From contig JADKJM010000009.1 of assembly GCA_016721005.1 (NCBI GenBank), positions 263,222 to 327,221 of the forward strand: 64,000 bases of DNA, given 5' to 3'. The position numbers were made by a program, and so were the translations under genes. This DNA is from Flavobacteriales bacterium. GTDB lineage: Bacteria; Bacteroidota; Bacteroidia; Flavobacteriales_F; PHOS-HE28. Shown here in pieces: positions 55,101 through 63,480 of this stretch. The notes beneath the pieces were generated by a model, which did not search any database, was not told the DNA's origin, and saw only the letters and a list, made by a program, of their open reading frames with translations. Every line of letters begins with the position of its first letter. Positions within the stretch are counted from its first letter, which is position 1.

Positions 55101-55163
55101 ACCCTCACTGCGCTGCGTGATACGCTGCTGCCGAAGGGGATGCGGGGGGAGGTGAGGGTGAAG
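55101..55163 (+). repeat. Copy of the hsdS 3' end
   Basis: 63 bp, gap-free match to 54364-54426 at a constant offset of 737 bp, with three or four mismatches (CTCACTGCG for CTCACCGCG, AAGGGGATG for AAGCTGATG). It encodes the hsdS ending TLTALRDTLLPK without the rest of the gene. Confidence 0.92.
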
Positions 55164-55204
55164 AAGAAGGCTGAACACCCTATTCCAACCAGTATTCAAC
55201 AGCC

Positions 55205-55785
55205 ATGAAGCAACTTCTCCCCAAGATAGAGATGTACATAACCTCGCTCATTTTCCTATTCGCACTCCTCTTGCTGAACAAGTTGCCGGTGTGTTGGGGT
55301 GCGGATTGTGGATTCATGGGCTGGGACCGTCTGTTCTCATGGGGCAACAAAGTGCTGCTCTTCTCAGTGCTGATGATAGTCTTGGGATTTGTATGCCATG
55401 CCCGTTTCAACTACCGTGTAGTAAAGGCGCCCCTGAATTGCCAGCGACTATCACGAAGATCCAGAACATCCATTACGAGACGCTGGCGTTTCTGGCCACC
55501 TACATCATTCCACTTGCCAGCTTCGACCTGGACTTTGGCCTTGAGCCACCACGAACCTTCGCTGTGTTCATTGCGATGCTCTTACTGATCGGAGCCATTT
55601 ACATCCGCACCAATCTCTACTACACGAATCCGACCCTTGCCATCTTCGGATATCGCGTTTACAAGATCAGCACGGCCACGAAGACCGACATCATAGTCGT
55701 GTCGCTCGGTCGGCTGAAGCAGGGCGACCAGATACGAACCCGGAACATTGAGGAAGACATCTACTTCTCAAAGAAGATCAAATGA
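55205..55785 (+). CDS. kwaA: Kiwa antiphage system membrane protein KwaA, with one frameshift
   Basis: Two overlapping frames together give about 193 residues, the known KwaA size, with four membrane helices (YITSLIFLFALLLLNKL, VLLFSVLMIVLGFVC, LAFLATYIIPLASF, FAVFIAMLLLIGAIY) and a cytosolic end (VYKISTATKTDIIVVSLGRL). One extra A in GTAAAGG at 55421-55427 would join them as ...YRVVKGAPELPATIT. KwaA senses phage attachment at the membrane and works with KwaB. The stop overlaps the kwaB ATG (ATGA). The frameshift is either real inactivation or a read error. Confidence 0.85.
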
Positions 55786-56744
55786 CTCTGGAAGAACTCA
55801 AGCAGAAGCTGGCTTTCTTATTTGACGGGAAGACCGCAACAGACGCACGCGTCTACTTCCTCGTCAATGGCAACCTGCGATTCGCGGACATAGAAGATGC
55901 ACCGCGCAAGGAGATCAAGGATGGTCTGGTCCAGTACATCCGTGATAAGTTCATTGACAACGAGACATTGAACTACAGCACATTGTCAGAGGGTGAGGAC
56001 AAGAAGAACACGGTCTACCGATACGACCTGGAACAAGTGGTCTCCGGTCTAAGCTGCATGGACTCTGTACTTGAACACAAGCAAGAAGAGCCACTTTCAT
56101 TTTCGACTGAGAGCTTCACGGACGTGGACGCCTTCGTGTTTGTCCTAGGAACGGAGAGCCAAAAGGTCGTTCTCTACAAGAGGCACCTATCATTCACTGT
56201 GCTGCGCAAGAACAAGCTCAGGTTCATCAAGTCAGCGGATCATCTTGTACGGCTAAATGATGATGTCATCAACATGGAGACCACCTTCGAATTCATGAAG
56301 GTCGCTGGTCACTTGTTCGTTCTGAGTACGAAGGTTCTGGAGAACAACTTCAACGTCGATCAAGTCCGAAAGAACGAGGCCAATGGGCGCCTCGCGTTCA
56401 TTGAGGGTCTCGGTATTGTGGAGAACATAGAGGCACTGAAGGATGTGATCGGAGAGCGTAAGTATGCCAAGCATATTCTCCGTGTTAGGACCACCGCCAA
56501 GGCCCTGGAGTTACCGTTCGCCGAGTTAAGGGACTTTGTACGGAGTCATCCAAAGCTCAAGCGGCGGTTGAAGTTCAATGGCACGGAGGACAAGTTCATG
56601 TTCCACACTATGACTTCGCGCGAGCTGTTCTTGAAGTTGCTTCATGATGACTTTGTGGAATCGCGACTTACCAAAACCTTATATGATAGCGCCGATAAGA
56701 AAGGACTGACGGCCGACGAGGAACCCGATGAAGGCGAAGAGTGA
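55782..56744 (+). CDS. kwaB: Kiwa antiphage system effector KwaB (DUF4868)
   Basis: 320 residues (E. coli KwaB is about 315). The DUF4868 pattern is seen in DVDAFVFVLGTESQKVVLYK, IKSADHLVRLNDDVINMETTF, VAGHLFVLSTKVLENNF and a charged C-terminus. KwaB associates with KwaA at the inner membrane and binds DNA to block phage replication and late gene expression. Translationally coupled to kwaA. Base composition is clearly more AT-rich than the core genes, consistent with transfer. Confidence 0.9.
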   Translation: MTLEELKQKLAFLFDGKTATDARVYFLVNGNLRFADIEDAPRKEIKDGLVQYIRDKFIDNETLNYSTLSEGEDKKNTVYRYDLEQVVSGLSCMDSVLEHKQEEPLSFSTESFTDVDAFVFVLGTESQKVVLYKRHLSFTVLRKNKLRFIKSADHLVRLNDDVINMETTFEFMKVAGHLFVLSTKVLENNFNVDQVRKNEANGRLAFIEGLGIVENIEALKDVIGERKYAKHILRVRTTAKALELPFAELRDFVRSHPKLKRRLKFNGTEDKFMFHTMTSRELFLKLLHDDFVESRLTKTLYDSADKKGLTADEEPDEGEE

Positions 56745-56773
56745 TACCCCCAGGTTGTGGATGACGAAATCCC

Positions 56774-58633
56774 GTGCAAATGGATCTTTTCCCTGGAGAG
56801 CTTGATTGGGTCGATGGCGTTGACGTCGATGCGCCATTGGGTCAGGAAGCAGATGCGCTGTTCTGGCAATACCCCCGCGTGTTCGGCGAAGCTGCCAAAG
56901 CAGCACAGTCGGCTGGAAAGGTTGAAGAGGAAGGGGTCTATCGGTTCATGCAGCTTCTATTGGGCATTTGTCCTTCGTTCGATGATCCGGCACAACCTTA
57001 TGTTCCGAGCTATCGCGGACCTGATGGGCGAAATGCCATCCCCTCAGATTTCACATCCAAGGATCTCCTAGTGATCGATCAGCTATTGAAGATGTTGAAG
57101 GATCCGGCAATCCGCTCAAGACTACAGGACTATCGCTTCCTCGTACAGAAGCCCATGGATTACAGAGCAGCGCAAGCGAGCATCGAGGAGGCACTCCTGC
57201 ATGTGGAGAAGGTGTTGCTGAATGCAAAGGCCTTTGAGGTGCCGCAGATGCTTCGCCGTGCACTTCACTTGGTCAGATTGACGAATCAAGGAAGCAGGGA
57301 TCTGGGAAAGCGAACGATAGAGCTTACCGAACGCGCGATACGCGACCTCGGTAAACCGCCATTTGGTGCGCGGTTCATTCAGTGCCTTCGTTTGGCTCAG
57401 GAGTATGGCATTGGCGATCCTCAGGAGTTCATTGCGTTGGCCAAGGTTGCGGCCGACTATCACAAGGCAGATCGCGGAGAGGATGTCTTCAGGAACTACT
57501 GGACCATTGTTCTCGACTTTGAGCAGCAACTGGGAAATCAAGAGAACAAACAGAAGGCCCACTTGGAAATGGGCGAGTCTTACTTGAGGCAGATCGAGAT
57601 CCGCAATAGTCAGGGGGTGGCGGCGAACATGATCGCGGCGGAGTTTGCGAAGAAGGCGCTTGTTGCATTCCAGCAGGGTGGAGCTGATGATAAACGCATT
57701 CGTGAGCTATGGCAGAAGCAGAAGGAGTATGAGGCGCAGATCGGAGATGAGATGGGCGTGTTCTCCATGCCCATCGACATTGGCGATTCAGCACACCAAG
57801 CCATGTCCCACGTAAAGAGCGACTCGCTTATGGATGCCTTGCTCAAGCTTGCCTTTGGAATTGAGGAGGGCAGCACCGAGGAAATCAAGGAACAAGTTCT
57901 AGAGCTTGCGAAATCGAACCCGCTGTTGGCGATACTCGATGTATCGATCGTTGACGGCAAGGGCAGGCAAACTGGTCTTCACCGCGGCCTGTTGAACTTG
58001 GAGGGCCAGCAGTACAAGGATGCTTTGCGGCAACGAATGATGGCGCACGCGTCGCAATGGGTTTGGGGTCTGCGTGCGGCTTCCTATATCAATCCCGCAA
58101 GGGTGCAGATTCTTCGCGAGTGGCATCCGAGCTTGGAGGATCTTGTCCCCATCGTTCAGCACAATCCGTTCATTCCACCTGGTCATGAGACCATTTTCCT
58201 CCGAGGTCTTCACGCTGGACTTCATGGCGACTTGCTTCTGGCGACGCACCTTCTCGTCCCTCAACTCGAGAATTCGATTCGGCACGTATTGGCCATGAAG
58301 GGCGTGCCAGTAACTAAGCTGGATGCCGACCTCACAGAGCCGAACAAAGGTGCTGGTCCGTTGCTCAGCCTACCTGAAACGGAAGCCATCTTCGGAACGG
58401 ACAATCTTTTCGAAATTCGAGGCGTGTTCTACGATGCAGCGGGATACAACCTGCGGCACCGGATCGCCCATGGCATGATCACCGAGGCGCAATGCGCAAG
58501 CGAGCAGGGCATTAATGCCTGGTGGATGATCCTTCGCTTTTGTCTGCATCCATTGCTAGGCCGCCTCGACACTCCGCCGAGTATGAGTGAAGGGGAGGTA
58601 GCTGGAACCCCAACCGATCAACCAAATTCTTGA
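56774..58633 (+). CDS. DUF4209-like protein with C-terminal HEPN-type motif
   Basis: 619 residues, mostly helical. The C-terminal domain fits DUF4209: LATHLLVPQLENSIRHVLAM, then YNLRHRIAHGMI, where Arg561-x4-His566 matches the Rx4-6H catalytic motif of HEPN ribonucleases. The N-terminal ~350 residues look like a helical-repeat scaffold. DUF4209 proteins occur in defence islands. It starts 29 bp after kwaB on the same strand, so it may be co-expressed with Kiwa or be an independent abortive-infection gene. RNase activity is inferred from the motif only. Confidence 0.75.
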   Translation: MQMDLFPGELDWVDGVDVDAPLGQEADALFWQYPRVFGEAAKAAQSAGKVEEEGVYRFMQLLLGICPSFDDPAQPYVPSYRGPDGRNAIPSDFTSKDLLVIDQLLKMLKDPAIRSRLQDYRFLVQKPMDYRAAQASIEEALLHVEKVLLNAKAFEVPQMLRRALHLVRLTNQGSRDLGKRTIELTERAIRDLGKPPFGARFIQCLRLAQEYGIGDPQEFIALAKVAADYHKADRGEDVFRNYWTIVLDFEQQLGNQENKQKAHLEMGESYLRQIEIRNSQGVAANMIAAEFAKKALVAFQQGGADDKRIRELWQKQKEYEAQIGDEMGVFSMPIDIGDSAHQAMSHVKSDSLMDALLKLAFGIEEGSTEEIKEQVLELAKSNPLLAILDVSIVDGKGRQTGLHRGLLNLEGQQYKDALRQRMMAHASQWVWGLRAASYINPARVQILREWHPSLEDLVPIVQHNPFIPPGHETIFLRGLHAGLHGDLLLATHLLVPQLENSIRHVLAMKGVPVTKLDADLTEPNKGAGPLLSLPETEAIFGTDNLFEIRGVFYDAAGYNLRHRIAHGMITEAQCASEQGINAWWMILRFCLHPLLGRLDTPPSMSEGEVAGTPTDQPNS

Positions 58634-58659
58634 GGAACAACTAGCGCATCGGGTCATCC

Positions 58660-58809
58660 ATGAAAGCCAAAGACACCTCGCTGCTCACGTTCATGAAGAA
58701 CGCTACTCAGAGCATTATACCCATCTACCAGCGCACCTACAGCTGGCAGTTGGAGCAGTGCGCGCAGTTGTGGCAGGACATTCTGCATGCGGGTGCATCG
58801 GCCGGATAG
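58660..58809 (+). pseudogene. DUF262 (GmrSD-type) gene, N-terminal stub, copy 1
   Basis: 49 codons: MKAKDTSLLTFMKNATQSII followed by PIYQRTYSWQLEQCAQLWQDI, then a TAG. PIYQR.YSW is the start of the DUF262 domain of GmrS/GmrD-like nucleases that act on modified phage DNA. The rest of the gene is gone. A second stub with the same sequence lies after the PLD-like gene at 60539. Confidence 0.8.
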
Positions 58810-58862
58810 GTTGAGCCTACCGGGAAAATGGAAACCACGTTCACCAAACACACCCACCACCC

Positions 58863-60509
58863 ATGCGCATAACCACCCCCCAAGACCCCAATGCCAAATT
58901 CCGGGTGAAGGCATACGCCGGAACCAACGGCGTGTTGCTCGCCTTCGATGTGGACAAGAGCGATAAGAAAGACCTGCTCGGTTTCGCCATCGAAGAGAAG
59001 CTGCCGAGCGGCATCTGGCGTTTCAAGCTCAACTCCCTCACCTTCCCTGGCAAGGAGCATACGGTCAAGAAATACAATGCCACGCCAACGGATATAGCAC
59101 CCATTCAGAAATTCCGCTGGGCGGATTATGATGCGCCGTCCAACACCGATTGCGCTTACCGCATTTATCCAGTGTACAAGGGCAAGCTGCCCGTGAAGAG
59201 CGGCAAGGGCGATTTCCTGGAAGTGAAGGTGAAGACCGATGACGGCAAGCCCAAGGGCCATCAGGTGATCTTCAACCGGGCCGTTGTTTCCAGCCAGGGA
59301 TTCGATCGTCGATTCCCCATGGTAGGTCCCTTGGTGAAGAAGAACAAGAAGGCCAGTGTAATGGACTGGCCTAAGGCCGCGGGCGAGTGGTTGCATAACG
59401 GCCTATTGGATCGGCTGAACGACTTCATCGTGCGCGCACAGGACAAGACATGGGCCCTTGATGTGGCCATATACGAGTACGAGCTACCCGCCATTGTAAT
59501 GGCGGTGAACGCAGCCCACAAGCGCAAGGCGAACGTGCGGGTGCTCTACCATGCCAAGCCCGGCGACAAGCAAACACCGGCCAACAAGCACAGCCTGAAG
59601 GAACTGCCCGCCGCATGCCAGAAGGGACGGGTACCTTCAAAGCTCTTCCACAACAAGTACATCGTACTCAGTAAGCTCGTGGGCGGCAAGCGCCAACCAC
59701 AGGCCGTGCTTTGCGGTAGTACCAACTTCACCGAGAACGGCGTGTACCGGCAGGCCAACGTGATCCACATCATCGACGACAAAAAGGTGGCCGCCAAGTA
59801 CCTCGAGCTTTTCGATCTTACGTGGGAGAACCCGAAGGGAAGCGCCGCGCGAGATTGGATCAACGAGCACAACACCATCGATGAAAAGGCTCCACTCTTC
59901 GTGGGCTTCTCGCCCCGCACCGGTGGTGGCGATCTGGACGCGATCGTTCGCCTGATCCAAACAGCGGACACCGACCTGCTTTTCTGCACCGCCTTCGGGC
60001 TACCGCCAAAGATCCTGAACGCGCTGCGCGGCAAGGACAACGATCCCGTATTGCGCTACGGTCTGCAGAACACCGCGAGCGAGATCACCGGCTACCATGG
60101 CGACAAGACCGGCAAGTTCGTGGCCACCGCCAGCCTAGGAAAGGGCATTGACGGCTGGACACCCGAGGACCTGAAAGGCCAGCAGGGTAGCTTGCGCGTT
60201 CACCTGAAAGCGGTGGTGGCCAACTTTACCACGGACCATCCCGTGGTGCTCAGCGGCAGCCACAACCTGAGCGCCAGCGCCAGCAGCGGCAACGATGAGA
60301 ACTACCTGATCATCCGCGGCGACACTGACCTGGCCGATCGCTACGGCATCGAGCTGATGCGCTTCTACGAGCACTACCGCTACCGCTGGGCGCAAAAACA
60401 GAAGGGAGCGCAAAAGCCAGAGCTCACCAACAGCGACAAGTGGCTGAAGGATTACTATGACCCGAAGCACCTGAAGTACAAGGCCCGTCTGAGGTATGTA
60501 GGACGTTGA
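58863..60509 (+). CDS. Phospholipase D-like (HKD) nuclease-family protein
   Basis: 548 residues. Two HKD half-sites: LFHNKYIVLSKL with AVLCGSTNFTENG (about residues 261-297), and RVHLKAVVANF with VVLSGSHNLSASASSGND (about 448-480). The N-terminal ~150 residues are beta-rich without a recognised domain. Two-HKD enzymes form one active site and hydrolyse DNA or phospholipids; in defence islands they are usually nucleases. It lies between two DUF262 stubs, which mark it as a separately acquired cargo. No partner gene is evident. Confidence 0.82.
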   Translation: MRITTPQDPNAKFRVKAYAGTNGVLLAFDVDKSDKKDLLGFAIEEKLPSGIWRFKLNSLTFPGKEHTVKKYNATPTDIAPIQKFRWADYDAPSNTDCAYRIYPVYKGKLPVKSGKGDFLEVKVKTDDGKPKGHQVIFNRAVVSSQGFDRRFPMVGPLVKKNKKASVMDWPKAAGEWLHNGLLDRLNDFIVRAQDKTWALDVAIYEYELPAIVMAVNAAHKRKANVRVLYHAKPGDKQTPANKHSLKELPAACQKGRVPSKLFHNKYIVLSKLVGGKRQPQAVLCGSTNFTENGVYRQANVIHIIDDKKVAAKYLELFDLTWENPKGSAARDWINEHNTIDEKAPLFVGFSPRTGGGDLDAIVRLIQTADTDLLFCTAFGLPPKILNALRGKDNDPVLRYGLQNTASEITGYHGDKTGKFVATASLGKGIDGWTPEDLKGQQGSLRVHLKAVVANFTTDHPVVLSGSHNLSASASSGNDENYLIIRGDTDLADRYGIELMRFYEHYRYRWAQKQKGAQKPELTNSDKWLKDYYDPKHLKYKARLRYVGR

Positions 60510-60538
60510 AGGTGGGCGAATAGCAAGACCATAAGGTT

Positions 60539-60690
60539 GAACGAAAGCCAAAGACACCTCCCTGCTCACCTTTATGCGCAACGCCATCGAGCATCATACC
60601 CATATACCAGCGCACCTATAGCTGGCAGTTGGAGCAGTGCGCGCAGTTGTGGCAGGACATTCTGCATGCGGGTGCTTCGGCCCCATTCAT
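60539..60690 (+). pseudogene. DUF262 (GmrSD-type) gene, N-terminal stub, copy 2
   Basis: ACGAAAGCCAAAGACACCTC and on to CAGGACATTCTGCATGCGGGTGC match copy 1 (58660-58809) closely but the start codon has become ACG and a 2-bp deletion near 60590 breaks the frame. It begins 30 bp after the PLD-like gene. Confidence 0.82.
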
Positions 60691-60726
60691 TCGTGAGCAT
60701 TGACCGACATTTGACCTAGAGAGACC

Positions 60727-61926
60727 ATGGCCACACCCACATCTATCCCCCGGCTGGAGTATATCCAGATCAAGAACTACAGGGCTTTGAAGGACATCAC
60801 CTTCAAGGGCATCACACCGCTTACCGTATTGCTGGGTCCCAACGGAAGCGGGAAGAGCACGGTGTTCGATGTGTTCGCCTTCCTCAGTGAGTGCTTCGGC
60901 GTGGGTTTACGCAAGGCGTGGCACAAGCGGGGTCGTTTCAAAGAACTCCGGACCCGGGACAGCAAAGGGCCGATCGTGTTCGAATTGAAGTACCGCGAGA
61001 AGCCTGGTGCTCCCATCATCACCTACCATTTGGAGATCAATGAGGACGCAAAGGGGCCATACGTTGAGCTGGAATGGCTGCGGTGGAGCCGACGAGGTTC
61101 CGGAAGGCCGTTCGATTTCCTGCGTTTCTCCAAGGGTAAGGGCTTCGCCATTTCAGGTGCCGATCCTGACAAGGATGCCACACGCAGTGAAGAAGAATTG
61201 GCCAGCAGGGAGTTCATCGCCGTTAGTACGTTGGGTCAACTGAACAAACATCCGCGAGTTACCGCGCTCCGAAAGTTCATCACCGGTTGGTACCTGAGCT
61301 ACCTCACAGCAGATAGCACACGCGGTGTTCCGGAATCCGGTCCGCAGGAACGCCTCAGCACCACGGGTGACAATCTGCCCAATGTGATCCAGTATCTGTA
61401 TGAGCAGCACCCGGACCAGTTGAAGCGCATCGAAGAAGCGCTGGTGCATCGCATTCCGCGCTTGGAGAAAGTGAAGGTCACCCCGATGCCGGATGGCAGG
61501 TTGCTCTTACAAGTGAAGGATGCGCCCTTCACCGATCCGGTAATGGCGAAGTACGCGAGCGATGGTACCCTGAAGATGCTCGCATACCTCACCTTGCTCT
61601 ATGATCCCGAGCCACCGGAGCTGATCGGCATCGAAGAGCCGGAGAACCAGTTGCACCCGAAGCTGCTCTACGAATTGGCGGAGGAATGCCGCAAGAGCGC
61701 ACAACGCTCGCAACTCATCATCACAAGCCATTCCCCGGAGTTCGTGAACGCTCTGCGATCAGAGGAGGTCTGGGTGATCTCGCGTGACGATAAGGGCTAC
61801 ACACGAGCCCAGCGTGCAGCGGATATGAAGGGCATACCCAAGCATGTGCAGACCGGCGGCATGCTGGGCGATCTGTGGATGGAGGGCTTCTTCGAGTCGG
61901 GTTACCTGCCAACGAAGCGCTCATGA
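60727..61926 (+). CDS. RecF/OLD-like AAA ATPase of a two-gene defence pair
   Basis: 399 residues. Begins YIQIKNYRALKDITF, the usual start of SMC/RecF-like ATPases. Walker A LGPNGSGKSTVFDV (residues ~36-49), signature-like region before ASDGTLKMLAYLTLLY, Walker B LIGIEEPENQLHPKLL and switch ITSHSPEFV. No Toprim domain in the same protein; instead its stop overlaps the next gene (ATGA), which is Toprim-like. The order ATPase + separate Toprim partner recalls PARIS (AriA/AriB) and two-piece OLD nucleases. Confidence 0.88.
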   Translation: MATPTSIPRLEYIQIKNYRALKDITFKGITPLTVLLGPNGSGKSTVFDVFAFLSECFGVGLRKAWHKRGRFKELRTRDSKGPIVFELKYREKPGAPIITYHLEINEDAKGPYVELEWLRWSRRGSGRPFDFLRFSKGKGFAISGADPDKDATRSEEELASREFIAVSTLGQLNKHPRVTALRKFITGWYLSYLTADSTRGVPESGPQERLSTTGDNLPNVIQYLYEQHPDQLKRIEEALVHRIPRLEKVKVTPMPDGRLLLQVKDAPFTDPVMAKYASDGTLKMLAYLTLLYDPEPPELIGIEEPENQLHPKLLYELAEECRKSAQRSQLIITSHSPEFVNALRSEEVWVISRDDKGYTRAQRAADMKGIPKHVQTGGMLGDLWMEGFFESGYLPTKRS

Positions 61927-62522
61927 CGGTCGAGTTCTTTCTGGAGGAGCCCTCCGCCGAGGCTTTCCTGCAAGCCTTCGTGGCCAAGTTGCTGCCAGCC
62001 GATACCGAGGTTGTGTTCCGCGTATTCCGCGGCAAGCCCGACCTGCTGAAGAAATTGCCGGATCGTTTGCGGGCCATGTACTGGATACCAGCTGACCACC
62101 GCGTTGTTGTGTTGGTGGATGAGGACCGCGAGGATTGTAAAGTCCTGAAAGCGCAACTGGAAGCAGCCGCGAATGCTGCCGGAATGTTGACCAAGAGCGC
62201 GGCTCAAGGAAGGTCTTTCAAAGTACTGAACCGCATAGCGGTCGAGGAATTGGAAGCGTGGTTCCTCGGCGACCCCAAAGCGATACAGGCCGCATACCCG
62301 CGCTTCCGCCCGAACCATGCGCGCCGTAATGATCTTCAGCGGCCGGATGGCTGCACGGGTGGTACATGGGAAGCGCTCGAACGCGCCTTGCAGAAAGGCG
62401 GCTACTACAGCACCGGTCTGCCCAAGATCGAAGTAGCACGCAACATGGCCGAACACATGGTGGTCAAGCGCAACACATCCCCGAGTTTCATGCAGTTCGT
62501 TCAAGGCATCGCGGCCTTGTAG
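61923..62522 (+). CDS. DUF4276 (Toprim-like) partner of the ATPase
   Basis: 199 residues. Glu8/Glu9 in VEFFLEEPSAEAFL and Asp66-x-Asp68 in VVVLVDEDREDC fit the Glu...DxD metal site of Toprim-like folds. The C-terminal part has VEELEAWFLGDPKAI, a segment typical of DUF4276. Translationally coupled to the ATPase gene. Expected to be the nuclease half of an ATPase/nuclease defence or toxin-antitoxin pair; the trigger is unknown. Confidence 0.85.
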   Translation: MTVEFFLEEPSAEAFLQAFVAKLLPADTEVVFRVFRGKPDLLKKLPDRLRAMYWIPADHRVVVLVDEDREDCKVLKAQLEAAANAAGMLTKSAAQGRSFKVLNRIAVEELEAWFLGDPKAIQAAYPRFRPNHARRNDLQRPDGCTGGTWEALERALQKGGYYSTGLPKIEVARNMAEHMVVKRNTSPSFMQFVQGIAAL

Positions 62523-62532
62523 CAGGTCGCCC

Positions 62533-62610
62533 ATGATCACCGAAGACCAGCTCGAACAGCTCGCCTTCACTTGGTTCCATGATGTGGGTTGGAGCACCGC
62601 ACACGGCCCG
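62533..62610 (+). pseudogene. hsdR: hsdR 5' stub
   Basis: 26 codons starting MITEDQLEQLAFTWFHDVGW and ending AHGP, the well-conserved beginning of type I restriction subunit HsdR. After AHGP the sequence switches to unrelated phosphoesterase coding DNA in another frame, and the hsdR frame ends at 62662-62664. The R subunit is therefore missing here; the hsdM-hsdS-hsdR operon has lost its last gene and gained 7 kb of other genes in between. Confidence 0.85.
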
Positions 62611-63017
62611 ATTCGTTCCTGGACAACACCCCCACAGATCGGTACAAAGCGGATGTACCCGTGACCTATGGTGTGCGTGTTCCGCTCTTCCTCATTTCCC
62701 CTTGGGTGGAACCTGGCAGCGTACACCACGAGAATTGGGATTTCGGTTCCATCCTCAAGACCATTCTCGAACGCTTCTGTCCGGATACCAAGCCATTCAT
62801 GAGCGATCGGGTCAGGGCTGCATCGCATTTTGGCAAAGCCCTTAGCCTTACAGAACCACGACGGATCACTGATGCACCTGCTGCGATGGCGCGACCGGCA
62901 GTGCGCGCGGCGTTGCGCATGCGCACGAAGTATTTCCAAAAGTCCGACTTCACCAAACCCGACGCCGACTGGCATGAGTTCATGACCGTACTTGGCAGGA
63001 TGACACGCGGGCAGTGA
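62611..63017 (+). pseudogene. Phospholipase C-type phosphoesterase, C-terminal fragment
   Basis: The frame TYGVRVPLFLISPWVEPGSV, FGSILKTILERFC and MSDRVRAASHFG is the C-terminal part of the phosphoesterase/phospholipase C (PF04185-type) family. The first ~350 residues, with the active site, are missing. It is joined directly to the hsdR stub at about 62610, so it is a truncated product and probably inactive. Confidence 0.75.
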
Positions 63018-63030
63018 ACGAACGTGAAGT

Positions 63031-63070
63031 CCGGGGGCGCAACGGTGTTGCGTCCCCGGTTTCTTGTTCT
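63031..63070 (+). terminator. Rho-independent terminator
   Basis: CCGGGGGCGCAAC and GTTGCGTCCCCGG pair (one G-T) around GGT, followed by TTTCTTGTTCT. It lies 14 bp after the phosphoesterase fragment and closes the defence block before hicBA. Confidence 0.8.
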
Positions 63071-63230
63071 AGGCTGATCGGGCTAAGATCGTACAGTGTC
63101 AATGCACATGCCCGAGCTCATCGCTTACCACGTGGCGCAAGCCACCCCGAGTGGCTGCACGGTCTCGGCTATAGCTAGGTCCCAACCGCGCGGCTTCGAA
63201 CTTCAGCCTGTCCTCTTGGCCGTTCTTCCC

Positions 63231-63238
63231 TAGCTTTG
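63231..63238 (+). promoter_or_regulatory. Candidate Bacteroidota -7 promoter element of hicBA
   Basis: TAGCTTTG matches TAnnTTTG exactly and ends 5 bp before the hicB ATG, the same spacing as at 41784. No clear -33 TTG at the ideal distance. Confidence 0.45.
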
Positions 63239-63243
63239 TTTAC

Positions 63244-63480
63244 ATGAGCGCGGAAACCATCCACTTGCCATTGATCGTCGAAACGGACGAGGACGGGGTC
63301 TTCATCGTGAGCTGCCCTGCCTTCAAGGGATGCCACAGCTATGGCAAGACCGTGGAAGAGGCCATGGCCAACGTGCGCGAGGTGATCGAGATGTGCATGC
63401 AAGAGGAGCGTCCGATGCACTTGAACCGCTTCGTGGGCTTCCGCGAGATCGAAATGCCTGCGGGTCGTTTGGCTTCTTGA
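63244..63480 (+). CDS. hicB: HicB-type antitoxin
   Basis: 78 residues. Partial RNase-H-like HicB fold: LPLIVETDEDGVFIVSCPAFKG, CHSYGKTVEEAMANVREVIE. It lacks a DNA-binding tail, as in the short HicB class. It neutralises HicA. The stop overlaps the hicA start (TGATG). In this gene order (hicB first) the antitoxin is made before the toxin. Confidence 0.88.
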   Translation: MSAETIHLPLIVETDEDGVFIVSCPAFKGCHSYGKTVEEAMANVREVIEMCMQEERPMHLNRFVGFREIEMPAGRLAS

